Notes under the pieces: generated by a model
The model's input: the letters and a program-made list of their open reading frames with translations, nothing else
Database searches by the model: none
Told to the model about the DNA's origin: nothing
Origin: Qipengyuania sediminis
Lineage (GTDB): Bacteria > Pseudomonadota > Alphaproteobacteria > Sphingomonadales > Sphingomonadaceae
Assembly (NCBI RefSeq): GCF_004358425.1
Contig: NZ_CP037948.1
Location: 1,984,001 to 2,048,000, forward strand
Reading direction: 5' to 3'
Length of the DNA stretch: 64,000 nt
Part shown: in pieces, positions 26,855 through 34,525 of the stretch
How the letters are laid out: the number at the start of each line of letters is the position of its first letter
How positions within the stretch are numbered: the stretch's first letter is position 1
Program-made: the position numbers and the translations under genes

Positions 26855-28318
26855 ATGGGAGCTATGAGCATTGCCAAGAAGATCGGCATCGGCGTTCTCG
26901 CCGCGCTGGTTCTGCTGGCCGGAGCGATCTGGCTGCTGACCCGCCCCGACCGCGCAGATATCGCCTTCGCCAACGTCACCGGGGGCGATCCCGTACTGGG
27001 CGCGCCCGAGGCGGAGACCATCCCGACTGTCGTGATCGCCGATCCCGTCGGCTGGCCGCCGGGGGCTGCCCCGGTGCCCGCGGCGGGGCTAAGGGTCAGC
27101 CGCTTCGCAGAAGGCCTCGATCACCCGCGAACCATGCTCACCTTGCCCAATGGCGATGTGCTCGTCGCGCTGACCCGCGCACCAGCGGTTCAGCCCCCTG
27201 GCGAACAAAACTGGCTGGTTCAGCGGATCCAGGCTTTTTTGTTTCGGAAAGCGGGAGCGGCCGGCGCGTCGCCGGACCAGGTTGTCCTGCTGCGCGATAC
27301 CGACCGCGACGGGCGCGCGGACCGGCGTTTCGTGCTCGGCCGCGATTTCGCCTCGCCCTCGGGCCTTGCCTGGGCGAACGACATCCTATTCGTCGCCAAT
27401 CATGATGCCGTATACGCGTGGTCCTATCGCTTGGGCGAGACGACCCTCTCGGGGACCCCGCGCAAGATCATGGATCTTGCACCCGGACCCAACCACTGGA
27501 TGCGCAATCTGCTGCTCAGTCCCGACGCAGCGAAGCTCTATGTGGCAGTCGGATCAGCCTCCAATATCGGCGAACGCGGCATGGCGGCTGAAGAAGGGCG
27601 AGCGCTGATTTGGGAATATGATCTTCAGAGCGGAAGTCGCCGGATTTTCGGCGCGGGTTTGCGAAATCCCAACGGTATGGCCTGGAGCCCCTGGTCGGGC
27701 GAACTGTGGACGACGGTGAATGAGCGCGACATGCTCGGTTCCGATCTCGTTCCAGATTACCTGACCAACGTGCCCGTCGGCGCTCAGTACGGCTGGCCGT
27801 GGGTTTACTGGAAAGATAATTTCGATCAGCGGGTTAAGGCACCGCAGCCACAGTTCCTGACCGAATATACGCGGCGGCCAGAATTTGCCTTGGGGCCCCA
27901 TGTGGCACCGCTCGGGCTTGTGTTCTCGCAAGCGGGCACGCGGCTCGGCGAGCGTTTCTCGCGCGGGGCGATTATCGCCAATCACGGTTCCTGGAACCGC
28001 AGTCCACCATCAGGATACAATGTCGTCTACGTCGCCTTCGATGCGCGTGGCAATCCGCAAGGACGCCCAGTCCCCCTGCTGACTGGCTTCCTGACGGGCG
28101 AAGGGACGACGCGCGGCAGACCGACCTGGGTGGCCTGGGCCGGCGACGGAGCGCTGTTAGTGAGCGATGATACCGCGGGCATCATCTGGCGTCTGATCGA
28201 TCCCAAGGCGCGGCCGGCCCCGGCGATCCAGCGGCTCACCGCCGATCGCCTGCCGCCGCAACGCGCACTCAGCGGATTGCGCGGTGCTTTCGGAGAAGAA
28301 GATTACGCGCGGGAGTAG
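26855..28318 (+). CDS. PQQ-dependent sugar dehydrogenase-like / sorbosone dehydrogenase family protein
   Basis: A 487-residue membrane-anchored beta-propeller protein. An N-terminal hydrophobic anchor (about 10-30) is followed by six-bladed GDH/sorbosone-type repeats. Landmarks include 'RFAEGLDHPRTMLTLPNGD', 'GLRNPNGMAWSPWSGELWTT' and 'ANHGSWNRSPPSGY'. The family contains soluble-type quinoprotein glucose/sorbosone dehydrogenases working in the periplasm, but many members have unknown substrates. The second ATG (26864, 'MSIAKKIG') is an equally good start. No PQQ biosynthesis genes are in the window. Confidence 0.85.
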   Translation: MGAMSIAKKIGIGVLAALVLLAGAIWLLTRPDRADIAFANVTGGDPVLGAPEAETIPTVVIADPVGWPPGAAPVPAAGLRVSRFAEGLDHPRTMLTLPNGDVLVALTRAPAVQPPGEQNWLVQRIQAFLFRKAGAAGASPDQVVLLRDTDRDGRADRRFVLGRDFASPSGLAWANDILFVANHDAVYAWSYRLGETTLSGTPRKIMDLAPGPNHWMRNLLLSPDAAKLYVAVGSASNIGERGMAAEEGRALIWEYDLQSGSRRIFGAGLRNPNGMAWSPWSGELWTTVNERDMLGSDLVPDYLTNVPVGAQYGWPWVYWKDNFDQRVKAPQPQFLTEYTRRPEFALGPHVAPLGLVFSQAGTRLGERFSRGAIIANHGSWNRSPPSGYNVVYVAFDARGNPQGRPVPLLTGFLTGEGTTRGRPTWVAWAGDGALLVSDDTAGIIWRLIDPKARPAPAIQRLTADRLPPQRALSGLRGAFGEEDYARE

Positions 28319-28319
28319 C

Positions 28320-30047
28320 TTAACGCGCGAGCTCCGCGGCGCTTGGGGCATAGAGTGGGGCCGCTCCTGCCATGGCCCCGGCGGCCAGGCCGCGTGCTTC
28401 CGGAACGACCCGGTCGAGAAAGAAGCGGACGCTCGCCCGCTTCGCTGCCGGTGCCGCATCGCCAAGAGCACGCAGCTGCCGGAGCAGCTGCCACCCCGCC
28501 ACAGAGACGGCGAGCATGGTGCAGAATGGCACACTACCGGCGAGCCGGTCGTCCACAGAGGCCTTATCTCGCATCCACGAAGCGATTGCGCTGCAGTCCG
28601 CGGCGAGCGCCGCCAAAGCGCCTTCCTCCACAGCCGCATGGGCGATGTCTGCAATCAGTGCGGTGACCGCGCCGCCGCCGTCGAGGCCGAGCTTCCGTGT
28701 AACGAGGTCCGCTGCCTGAATGCCGTTCGTGCCTTCGTAGATCGGCGCAATACGCGCGTCTCGGTAATGCTGTGCCGCGCCTGTTTCCTCCACGAACCCC
28801 ATGCCGCCGTGGACCTGTACGCCAAGGCTCGCGACCTCCACGCCGATATCCGTGCCCCAGGCCTTGAGAAGCGGCACCAGCACTTCCGCACGCATGGCGG
28901 CATCTTCATCGCCTAGCGTACCGCGATCGACTTGTCCGGCCGTATAGTAGAGTAGCGCCCGTGCCCCTTCGGTCAGCGCTTTCATGCGCAGCAGCATCCT
29001 TCGCACATCGGGATGATCGACAATCGCCGCCGGAGCATGTTCGCGCGCGCCTTGAACCCGGCCCAGCGCATAGGCGAACGCCTGCTGCGTTGCGCGCTCG
29101 CCGATTTGCACGCCTTGGTTGCCGACATTGATGCGCGCGTTGTTCATCATCGTGAACATGGCCGCCAAACCGCGATGCTCTGCTCCGACCAGCTCGCCCA
29201 TGCACTGGCCATTATCGCCGAAGCTCATGACACAGGTGGGGGAGGCGTTGATCCCCAGCTTATGCTCGAGGCTCACGGGCCGCACATCGTTGCGCGGACC
29301 AAGCGTACCGTCGGCATTCACATGATGCTTGGGGACGAGAAAAAGTGAAATGCCCCGGCTGCCTTCCGGCGCGCCGGGCAGACGCGCGAGCACGAGGTGG
29401 ATGATGTTCTCGGCAAGCTCGTGATCTCCCCAGGTGATGAAGATCTTGGTGCCGGTGATGCTGTAACGGCCGGCGTGCGGGCCATCGGTGATCGGTGTCG
29501 CCGTGGTGCGCAGCGCCCCCACATCGCTCCCCGCCTGAGGTTCGGTCAGATTCATCGTGCCCGACCACTCGCCGCTGACGAGCTTGGGCAGATAAAGCGC
29601 CTGTTGTGCCGCGCTGCCGTGATGCGCGAGGGCTTCGATCGCGCCTACCGACAGGATCGGCAGCAGCGTGAAGGCCATGTTCGCCGTACCAAGATTCTCA
29701 AGCACATTGCACGCAAGCGTAAAGGGTAGGCCCTGCCCGCCGAAATCGGCCGGACCCGCCACTGCATTCCAGCCTTGGGCAACATAGGCCGCATAGGCTT
29801 CGGCATACCCCGCCGGAAGCAGCACCTGGCCGTTCTCAAGCCGTGCGCCCTGCTGGTCGCCAATGCGGTTGAGAGGCGCGAATTCACCGGCGGCGAAGGC
29901 CCCCGCCCCCTCCACCACCGCTTCGACCAGGTCCGCTTCGGCGGCGGCGAAGCGCTCGCTTCGCGCCAGCTCCGCGATCCCGGCATTGACGCGGATCGCC
30001 AGCAGCTGGTCAGCGGTCGCGGGGGTGAAGTCTGCACTCGACGCCAT
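28320..30047 (-). CDS. acyl-CoA dehydrogenase (long form with C-terminal extension)
   Basis: A 575-residue FAD enzyme. The segments 'GTMNLTEPQAGSDVGALRT' (FAD/substrate) and 'YEGTNGIQAADLVTRKLGLD' (C-terminal domain) are typical. An extra C-terminal helical region of about 130 residues marks the DmdC/AcdA-like long subfamily, whose substrates range from medium-chain acyl-CoA to 3-methylmercaptopropionyl-CoA. The substrate cannot be assigned. ATG 30047 ('MASSADFTP') is preferred to the ATG five codons upstream. It diverges from the TsaC gene 53 bases away. Confidence 0.88.
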   Translation of the reverse strand: MASSADFTPATADQLLAIRVNAGIAELARSERFAAAEADLVEAVVEGAGAFAAGEFAPLNRIGDQQGARLENGQVLLPAGYAEAYAAYVAQGWNAVAGPADFGGQGLPFTLACNVLENLGTANMAFTLLPILSVGAIEALAHHGSAAQQALYLPKLVSGEWSGTMNLTEPQAGSDVGALRTTATPITDGPHAGRYSITGTKIFITWGDHELAENIIHLVLARLPGAPEGSRGISLFLVPKHHVNADGTLGPRNDVRPVSLEHKLGINASPTCVMSFGDNGQCMGELVGAEHRGLAAMFTMMNNARINVGNQGVQIGERATQQAFAYALGRVQGAREHAPAAIVDHPDVRRMLLRMKALTEGARALLYYTAGQVDRGTLGDEDAAMRAEVLVPLLKAWGTDIGVEVASLGVQVHGGMGFVEETGAAQHYRDARIAPIYEGTNGIQAADLVTRKLGLDGGGAVTALIADIAHAAVEEGALAALAADCSAIASWMRDKASVDDRLAGSVPFCTMLAVSVAGWQLLRQLRALGDAAPAAKRASVRFFLDRVVPEARGLAAGAMAGAAPLYAPSAAELAR

Positions 30048-30100
30048 CGGACGGTCTTTCACTTGGCTTGGCTTGCGGCGCGCGCATATACCGCGCGGCG

Positions 30101-31033
30101 ATGGCCGGCAAACTCCTAACGCAGCGGCTCGTGGCGGACGAGGAGGGGATCGCGCGGGCAGTCGGACTGTTGCGTGGCGGAGGGATCGTCGCCCTCCCTA
30201 CCGAGACGGTTTACGGCCTCGCTGCCCGGGCAGATAGCGCGAATGCCGTAGCGCGGATCTTCGCCGCAAAAGGACGGCCTAGCTTCAACCCGCTGATTGT
30301 CCATCTTGCAGGCCTGGCCGAGGCAGAGCGCTACGCCGAGCTTCCGTCGGTGGCGCGTGCCCTGGCAGCGGCGCATTGGCCCGGACCCCTAACTCTGGTG
30401 CTGCCGCGCCGCCCCGGCGTCGCTCTCGCCCCCGCCATCAGCGCCGGTCTGCCGACGATCGCGCTGCGGTCTCCGGCTCATCCGATTATGCGCGCTGTGC
30501 TCAAGGCGCTCGGCCTGCCCCTGGCGGCGCCTAGCGCCAATGCGAGCGGCTCCGTCAGCCCCACCAGCGCCGCGCATGTCCTTTCCACGCTCGATGGACG
30601 GATCGATGCGGTTCTCGATGCCGGCCCATGCAGCGGCGGGCTAGAATCCACGATTGTGGCAGTGCGGAGCGACGGGCGAACCGAGCAGCTTCGCCCAGGA
30701 CCGATCGAGGTCGGCGCTATAAACGATCTGGCGGCAACGATCGAAGCGCCCGGGCAACTCGCCCGCCATTACGCGCCCGGCAAACCGGTGCGCCTCTTTG
30801 CAGTCGCGCGTGAAGCGGGCGAGTTCTTGATCGGCTTCGGTATGGTCGGGGGAGATGTTACGCTGTCTGCCAGCGGCGATCTATCTGAAGCGGCGGCGCG
30901 GCTCTATGATTGCCTGCATCGGGGCGCCGCCGCGCCCCAGCCGCGCATCGCGGTAGCGCCGGTGCCGGATCAGGGACTTGGCCGCGCGATCAACGACCGG
31001 CTGCGCCGCGCCGCTACGCACGAAGGGCGCTGA
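30101..31033 (+). CDS. tsaC: L-threonylcarbamoyladenylate synthase (Sua5/TsaC family, two-domain)
   Basis: A 310-residue protein making threonylcarbamoyl-AMP for t6A at tRNA position 37. The YrdC domain (about 10-200) shows 'LPTETVYGLAARA', 'KGRPSFNPLIVH' and 'APSANASGSVSPTSAAHV'. The extra C-terminal Sua5 domain (about 215-310) follows the linker 'ARHYAPGKPV', so it is the longer Sua5 type. ATG 30101 was chosen for closeness to the conserved core. Confidence 0.93.
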   Translation: MAGKLLTQRLVADEEGIARAVGLLRGGGIVALPTETVYGLAARADSANAVARIFAAKGRPSFNPLIVHLAGLAEAERYAELPSVARALAAAHWPGPLTLVLPRRPGVALAPAISAGLPTIALRSPAHPIMRAVLKALGLPLAAPSANASGSVSPTSAAHVLSTLDGRIDAVLDAGPCSGGLESTIVAVRSDGRTEQLRPGPIEVGAINDLAATIEAPGQLARHYAPGKPVRLFAVAREAGEFLIGFGMVGGDVTLSASGDLSEAAARLYDCLHRGAAAPQPRIAVAPVPDQGLGRAINDRLRRAATHEGR

Positions 31034-31055
31034 GATCACCGAGTTATTACCCATT

Positions 31056-31796
31056 GTGCTGGCGACGCTCGCCGGGGCGGTCGGCGGAGCCATGAACGCG
31101 CTGGCGGGCGGGGGGACCTTTGTAACGCTGCCTACGCTGATCGGTCTGGGCCTGCCCGCCAATATTGCCAATGCGACTTCGAACGTGGCGCTGCTTCCCG
31201 GCGCGGCCGCCAGTGCCTGGAGCTTTCGCAACGAGCTACGCCCGGTTGCGGGCATCGCGGCGGGCTTGCTTGCGGTCATCACCTTTTTCTGCGGTCTTTT
31301 GGGCAGTCTGCTGCTGGTCGTTACACCCACCCAGACGTTCGACGTGATCGTGCCTTGGCTTCTGCTGTTCGCCTTTCTGGTCATGCTCTTCGCGCGCCCG
31401 GCCACTCGATGGCTCCACGCCCGAGTGGTGATCGGACGCGGCAGCCTGCTTACCGTCCAGGGGCTCCTTGGAGTCTACGGCGGTTATTTCGGCGGCGGGG
31501 TCGGTCTCATCACCACGGCGCTCTACGGTCTTCTCGCGCAGATGCACCCGCGGGAGCTTTTTGCGATCCGCACCGCCATGCTGGCGACCGCGAACCTTGC
31601 AGCGGCGTTCGTCTTCGCCGCTTACGGCATGGTCTGGTGGTGGTCTTGCGTGCCAATGCTCCTGGGTGCGATCGGGGGCGGCTGGCTGGGCGCGAGCCTT
31701 GGCAAGCGGCTGTCCCCTCGCACGGTCCGGATCTGGACGCTTTTAGTGACGGGAGCGACGACCGTGGCCTTCTTCTACCGCGCCTACGGACCTTAA
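31056..31796 (+). CDS. TSUP family (TauE/SafE-like) membrane permease
   Basis: About 247 residues with seven to eight membrane helices. The signature 'AGAVGGAMNALAGGGTFVTLP' at the start and 'GVYGGYFGGGVGLITTALYG' in the middle are the paired TauE/SafE repeats. The family moves sulfonates or other small organic anions; the direction and substrate are unknown here. The start is uncertain: GTG 31056 truncates the first helix slightly, while TTG 30978 would overlap tsaC by 56 bases. Homology suggests a beginning near 31035-31047, where only non-standard codons occur. It converges on the next gene, overlapping by 4 bases. Confidence 0.82.
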   Translation: MLATLAGAVGGAMNALAGGGTFVTLPTLIGLGLPANIANATSNVALLPGAAASAWSFRNELRPVAGIAAGLLAVITFFCGLLGSLLLVVTPTQTFDVIVPWLLLFAFLVMLFARPATRWLHARVVIGRGSLLTVQGLLGVYGGYFGGGVGLITTALYGLLAQMHPRELFAIRTAMLATANLAAAFVFAAYGMVWWWSCVPMLLGAIGGGWLGASLGKRLSPRTVRIWTLLVTGATTVAFFYRAYGP

Positions 31797-32119
31797 TCTT
31801 CAGGCGGAGCAGGCACAGTGGGAAGGATTGCCTGTATTTCCGCATAGGTCCTGCGCGCCTTGTCGCAGGCACCGCTGTCGCCATCCCCGCAATCCTCGCG
31901 CTGTTTGGTATAGGCGCGCTGGAGCTTGCCAAGCCGCTCTTCGCGCGCGCGTAGCTCCCGCCCGCGCTTTTCGTCGGCTTCGGACTGGCTGGTTGTCGCG
32001 AGATCGACGGCCTTTCCAGCCGCGCGGACAGGCAGCGTCGCGACGTCCACGATCGTGCCGATGCAGCCAGTGGTAAGCAGGCTGGCACCGACAAGGAAAA
32101 ACATAGATCGAGCGCGCAT
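31793..32119 (-). CDS. small secreted or lipoprotein-like protein, unknown
   Basis: A 108-residue protein with an N-terminal hydrophobic segment ending 'SLLTTGC' (Cys19). This is possibly a lipobox, though the -3 position is Thr rather than the usual Leu/Val/Ile. A basic/acidic coiled-coil-prone region follows (about 45-85, 'KRGRELRAREERLGKLQRAY'), and then a C-terminal 'CGDGDSGACDKARR' with two more Cys. It is probably envelope-associated. Function is not recognised. Confidence 0.68.
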   Translation of the reverse strand: MRARSMFFLVGASLLTTGCIGTIVDVATLPVRAAGKAVDLATTSQSEADEKRGRELRAREERLGKLQRAYTKQREDCGDGDSGACDKARRTYAEIQAILPTVPAPPED

Positions 32120-32171
32120 GACAACCCCCTCCGGGGCTGGGATAGTGTCGCGCCGGTTACCGGGCCATGAA

Positions 32172-32936
32172 CTAGCGCGCAGCGGTCGCGGCGGCCGGAC
32201 CGTCGTCGCGGCAGCGCAAAGTGCCTGAACCCACCGCATTGATCGTGCAGCTGGCGCGGCCATGCACCACGACGTCGCCCGAGCCGGCTATGCTCGCCTC
32301 AACCTTGCCGTCGGAAGCAAACTCGCCAGTGCCCGAGCCGGCAATATTCACTTCGGCGCGCTCAACCTTCAAGCCGCGCCCGGCGAGAGTGCCGCTGCCC
32401 GCCACGTTAAGGTCGAGCCGGTCGGCACTGCCGGTGGCAGCGAGCGTACCGGACCCCATCACGTTCACGTCCAGCTTTTGCGCGGCAACGCGTCCTATGG
32501 CGACGCGACCTGAGCCGGCGATATCCACTCCTGCATCGCCGCTCAGCGTCGAGGCTTCGATATCGCCCGAGCCCGCGAGCACGATTTCCCGCGTTGCCGG
32601 CATTGTGACCGTCACGCGAGCCGTCCCTTTCGCCTTCGATCGGTTCGCCCGCATGATCGCAAGCGCGCCATCCTTCAGATTGAAGCGCAACGCATCTACC
32701 GCGGCGGGATCGCCCGCGACGTCGATGTCGAGCACCGCACCTTCGCGCACCGTCACTTTGTCGGGACCGGCGAGGACGAGACGGGTCGGGGCGGGCCCCG
32801 ACGTGTCGAGCTCGGCCAGCCGCACGCCCTCATCATCGGCGATGCTGAAGTTCATATCAGTTCCGCAAGCCGAAGTCATAAGCGCCGCCACTGCGACCGC
32901 ACAGACATAGGCCCTTCGATAAGCTGCAAGCGGCAT
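32172..32936 (-). CDS. DUF2807 (head GIN domain) secreted protein with GSG repeats
   Basis: A 254-residue protein with a signal peptide (1-24, possible lipid Cys in 'MTSACGT') and a right-handed beta-helix-like DUF2807 domain. Seven Gly-Ser-Gly motifs (for example 'DIAGSGRVAI' and 'NVMGSGTLAA') recur about every 15-20 residues, one per coil. The function of DUF2807 is not established; it is called a putative autotransporter adhesin, but no translocator domain is present here. Two Cys near the C-terminus ('SCTINAVGSGTLRC') may lock the last coil. Confidence 0.8.
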   Translation of the reverse strand: MPLAAYRRAYVCAVAVAALMTSACGTDMNFSIADDEGVRLAELDTSGPAPTRLVLAGPDKVTVREGAVLDIDVAGDPAAVDALRFNLKDGALAIMRANRSKAKGTARVTVTMPATREIVLAGSGDIEASTLSGDAGVDIAGSGRVAIGRVAAQKLDVNVMGSGTLAATGSADRLDLNVAGSGTLAGRGLKVERAEVNIAGSGTGEFASDGKVEASIAGSGDVVVHGRASCTINAVGSGTLRCRDDGPAAATAAR

Positions 32937-33087
32937 CGCCCTTCTCCCCCTTAGCGTGTTGACCGGACAATAGGGCGGGACGACCAGCGGGCGAGATGTG
33001 GTCGACAAAGGTGCGGCAGGACCCGACGAGCGAGGGAATCGCCCCGGCGAGCCTCCCCCCTTACCGTCTATGGTCGTTAGAAGACCA

Positions 33088-33621
33088 TCAGGCCTCGTCG
33101 CTGGTCTCGTAATACTGGGGTGCGTGTTCACGCAGCACGCCCAGGATCTTCTCGAGCGCCGTCGGCTCGTCCGTCTTCTCCATCGCCGCAAGTTCGCGCG
33201 CGAGGCGGCTGGCGGCCGCTTCGAAGATCTGCCGCTCGGAATAGCTCTGCTCAGGCTGATCCTCGGGCCGGAACAGGTCGCGTGTCACCTCGGCGATCGA
33301 CACGAGATCGCCCGAATTGATCTTGGCCTCGTACTCCTGCGCCCGACGGCTCCACATGGTGCGCTTGACCTTGGGCTTGCCCTTCAGCGTCTCCATCGCT
33401 TCCTTGAGAGTCTTGTCGCTTGACAGCTTGCGCATGCCAATCGCTTCGACTTTGTTGACCGGCACACGCAGGGTCATGCGCTCCTTCTCGAAACGCAGCA
33501 CGTATAGATCGAGGCGCATGCCGGCGATTTCCTCGCTCTGCAGTTCGATCACACGGCCCACACCGTGCTTGGGATAAACGACGTAATCACCAACATCGAA
33601 GGCATCGGCCTTGCTCGCCAT
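33088..33621 (-). CDS. carD: CarD family transcriptional regulator
   Basis: A 177-residue RNA-polymerase-binding protein. The N-terminal Tudor-like RID ('FDVGDYVVYPKHGVGRVIEL', residues 8-27) contacts the beta subunit. The C-terminal helical domain with 'MWSRRAQEYEAKINSGD' carries the tryptophan that wedges into the promoter bubble edge. CarD stabilises open complexes at many promoters including rRNA. The 251-base region upstream (33622-33872) has no gene; see the inverted repeat there. Confidence 0.93.
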   Translation of the reverse strand: MASKADAFDVGDYVVYPKHGVGRVIELQSEEIAGMRLDLYVLRFEKERMTLRVPVNKVEAIGMRKLSSDKTLKEAMETLKGKPKVKRTMWSRRAQEYEAKINSGDLVSIAEVTRDLFRPEDQPEQSYSERQIFEAAASRLARELAAMEKTDEPTALEKILGVLREHAPQYYETSDEA

Positions 33622-33661
33622 GCATCATTCCTTTTTCGTCTGCGACTTGCAGTGTAACCCG

Positions 33662-33727
33662 CAAGATAGCGGCGCGCAGCCGTTGCCCCGGTCGGGACCC
33701 GCGACCTCGCCCGGCGGCGCTATCTTG
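33662..33727. repeat. 9-base inverted repeat upstream of carD
   Basis: CAAGATAGC at 33662-33670 is repeated in inverted form (GCTATCTTG) at 33719-33727, with 48 bases between the arms. It starts 41 bases before the carD ATG. It could be a pair of operator half-sites or a long-loop hairpin. A 9-base repeat can arise by chance in a gap this size, so function is only suggested. Confidence 0.35.
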
Positions 33728-33872
33728 GAAGGAACCCTGCCCTTTCAAACCTTGCATCACGTTCCGGCAGGAGCTGCGAAGGGCTCGCGCACCGTTCGGG
33801 ACGATGCTTCCATAGCATCTTTCGGCGAAGATTGCGAATCGCAACTGTCCGTGCCGGCGCGAACGCGAGGAG

Positions 33873-34211
33873 TCAGTCGCCTTCGCCGGGTTCGGGCGTG
33901 AAATAGGTCTCGTACTTGTTGTCCTCGCCCTTGTGCGCATCGGCGTCGGCGGGCGGATCCTTCTTCTGAGTGATATTGGGCCATTCGACCGAGAACTTGG
34001 CGTTCAATTCCAGCCATTGTTCCAGCCCGTCCTCGGTATCGGGCAGGATCGCCTCGGCCGGACATTCGGGTTCGCACACGCCGCAATCGATGCATTCGCT
34101 GGGATTGATCACCAGCATGGTCTCGCCTTCGTAAAAGCAATCGACCGGGCAGACCTCGACGCAATCGGTATATTTGCATTTGATACAGGCGTCGGTAACG
34201 ACGTAGGTCAT
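33873..34211 (-). CDS. fdxA: 7Fe-8S ferredoxin FdxA
   Basis: A 112-residue seven-iron ferredoxin. Cys9, Cys17 and Cys50 are placed to hold the 3Fe-4S cluster and Cys21, Cys40, Cys43 and Cys46 the 4Fe-4S cluster, with Cys25 the extra free cysteine. This is the Azotobacter FdI pattern shifted by one. A C-terminal extension after residue 60 is typical of FdxA. A cytosolic electron carrier. It overlaps the S4-protein gene by 4 bases. Confidence 0.94.
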   Translation of the reverse strand: MTYVVTDACIKCKYTDCVEVCPVDCFYEGETMLVINPSECIDCGVCEPECPAEAILPDTEDGLEQWLELNAKFSVEWPNITQKKDPPADADAHKGEDNKYETYFTPEPGEGD

Positions 34212-34519
34212 GTCCGGCGGGCTCCCTCGGGCTCGATGTGCTGGCCCGGGCCTATGGCGCTTTGCATAGGTGGGTCAAGCACCCGGTAGCAGGCCGCAGC
34301 CAGCGCCGCCCCGCCCCGCCGTTCGGGGAGCGCGAGCACCTCGATTACACGCACGCCGGTACCGATCGGGACCGTAAGCACGTCGCCTACCGCGATATCC
34401 TGGCTTGCCCGCAGGACGCGAATGCCGTTGCGGCGAAGGTGCCCGCTGCTCGCCAGCCGCGCGGCCAGCGTGCGGGTGCGCACGAACCGAAGATTACACA
34501 GCAGGCGGTCGATCCGCAT
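34208..34519 (-). CDS. S4-domain RNA-binding protein (Hsp15-like)
   Basis: A 103-residue protein with an N-terminal S4 domain (residues 1-60: '[20 protein letters not shown]' and '[18 protein letters not shown]'), as in the heat-shock protein Hsp15 that recycles stalled 50S subunits. The C-terminal part is short and basic. It lies 6 bases after the helicase stop and overlaps fdxA by 4 bases, so three genes are probably one transcript. Confidence 0.87.
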   Translation of the reverse strand: MRIDRLLCNLRFVRTRTLAARLASSGHLRRNGIRVLRASQDIAVGDVLTVPIGTGVRVIEVLALPERRGGAALAAACYRVLDPPMQSAIGPGQHIEPEGARRT

Positions 34520-34525
34520 CCGCGC

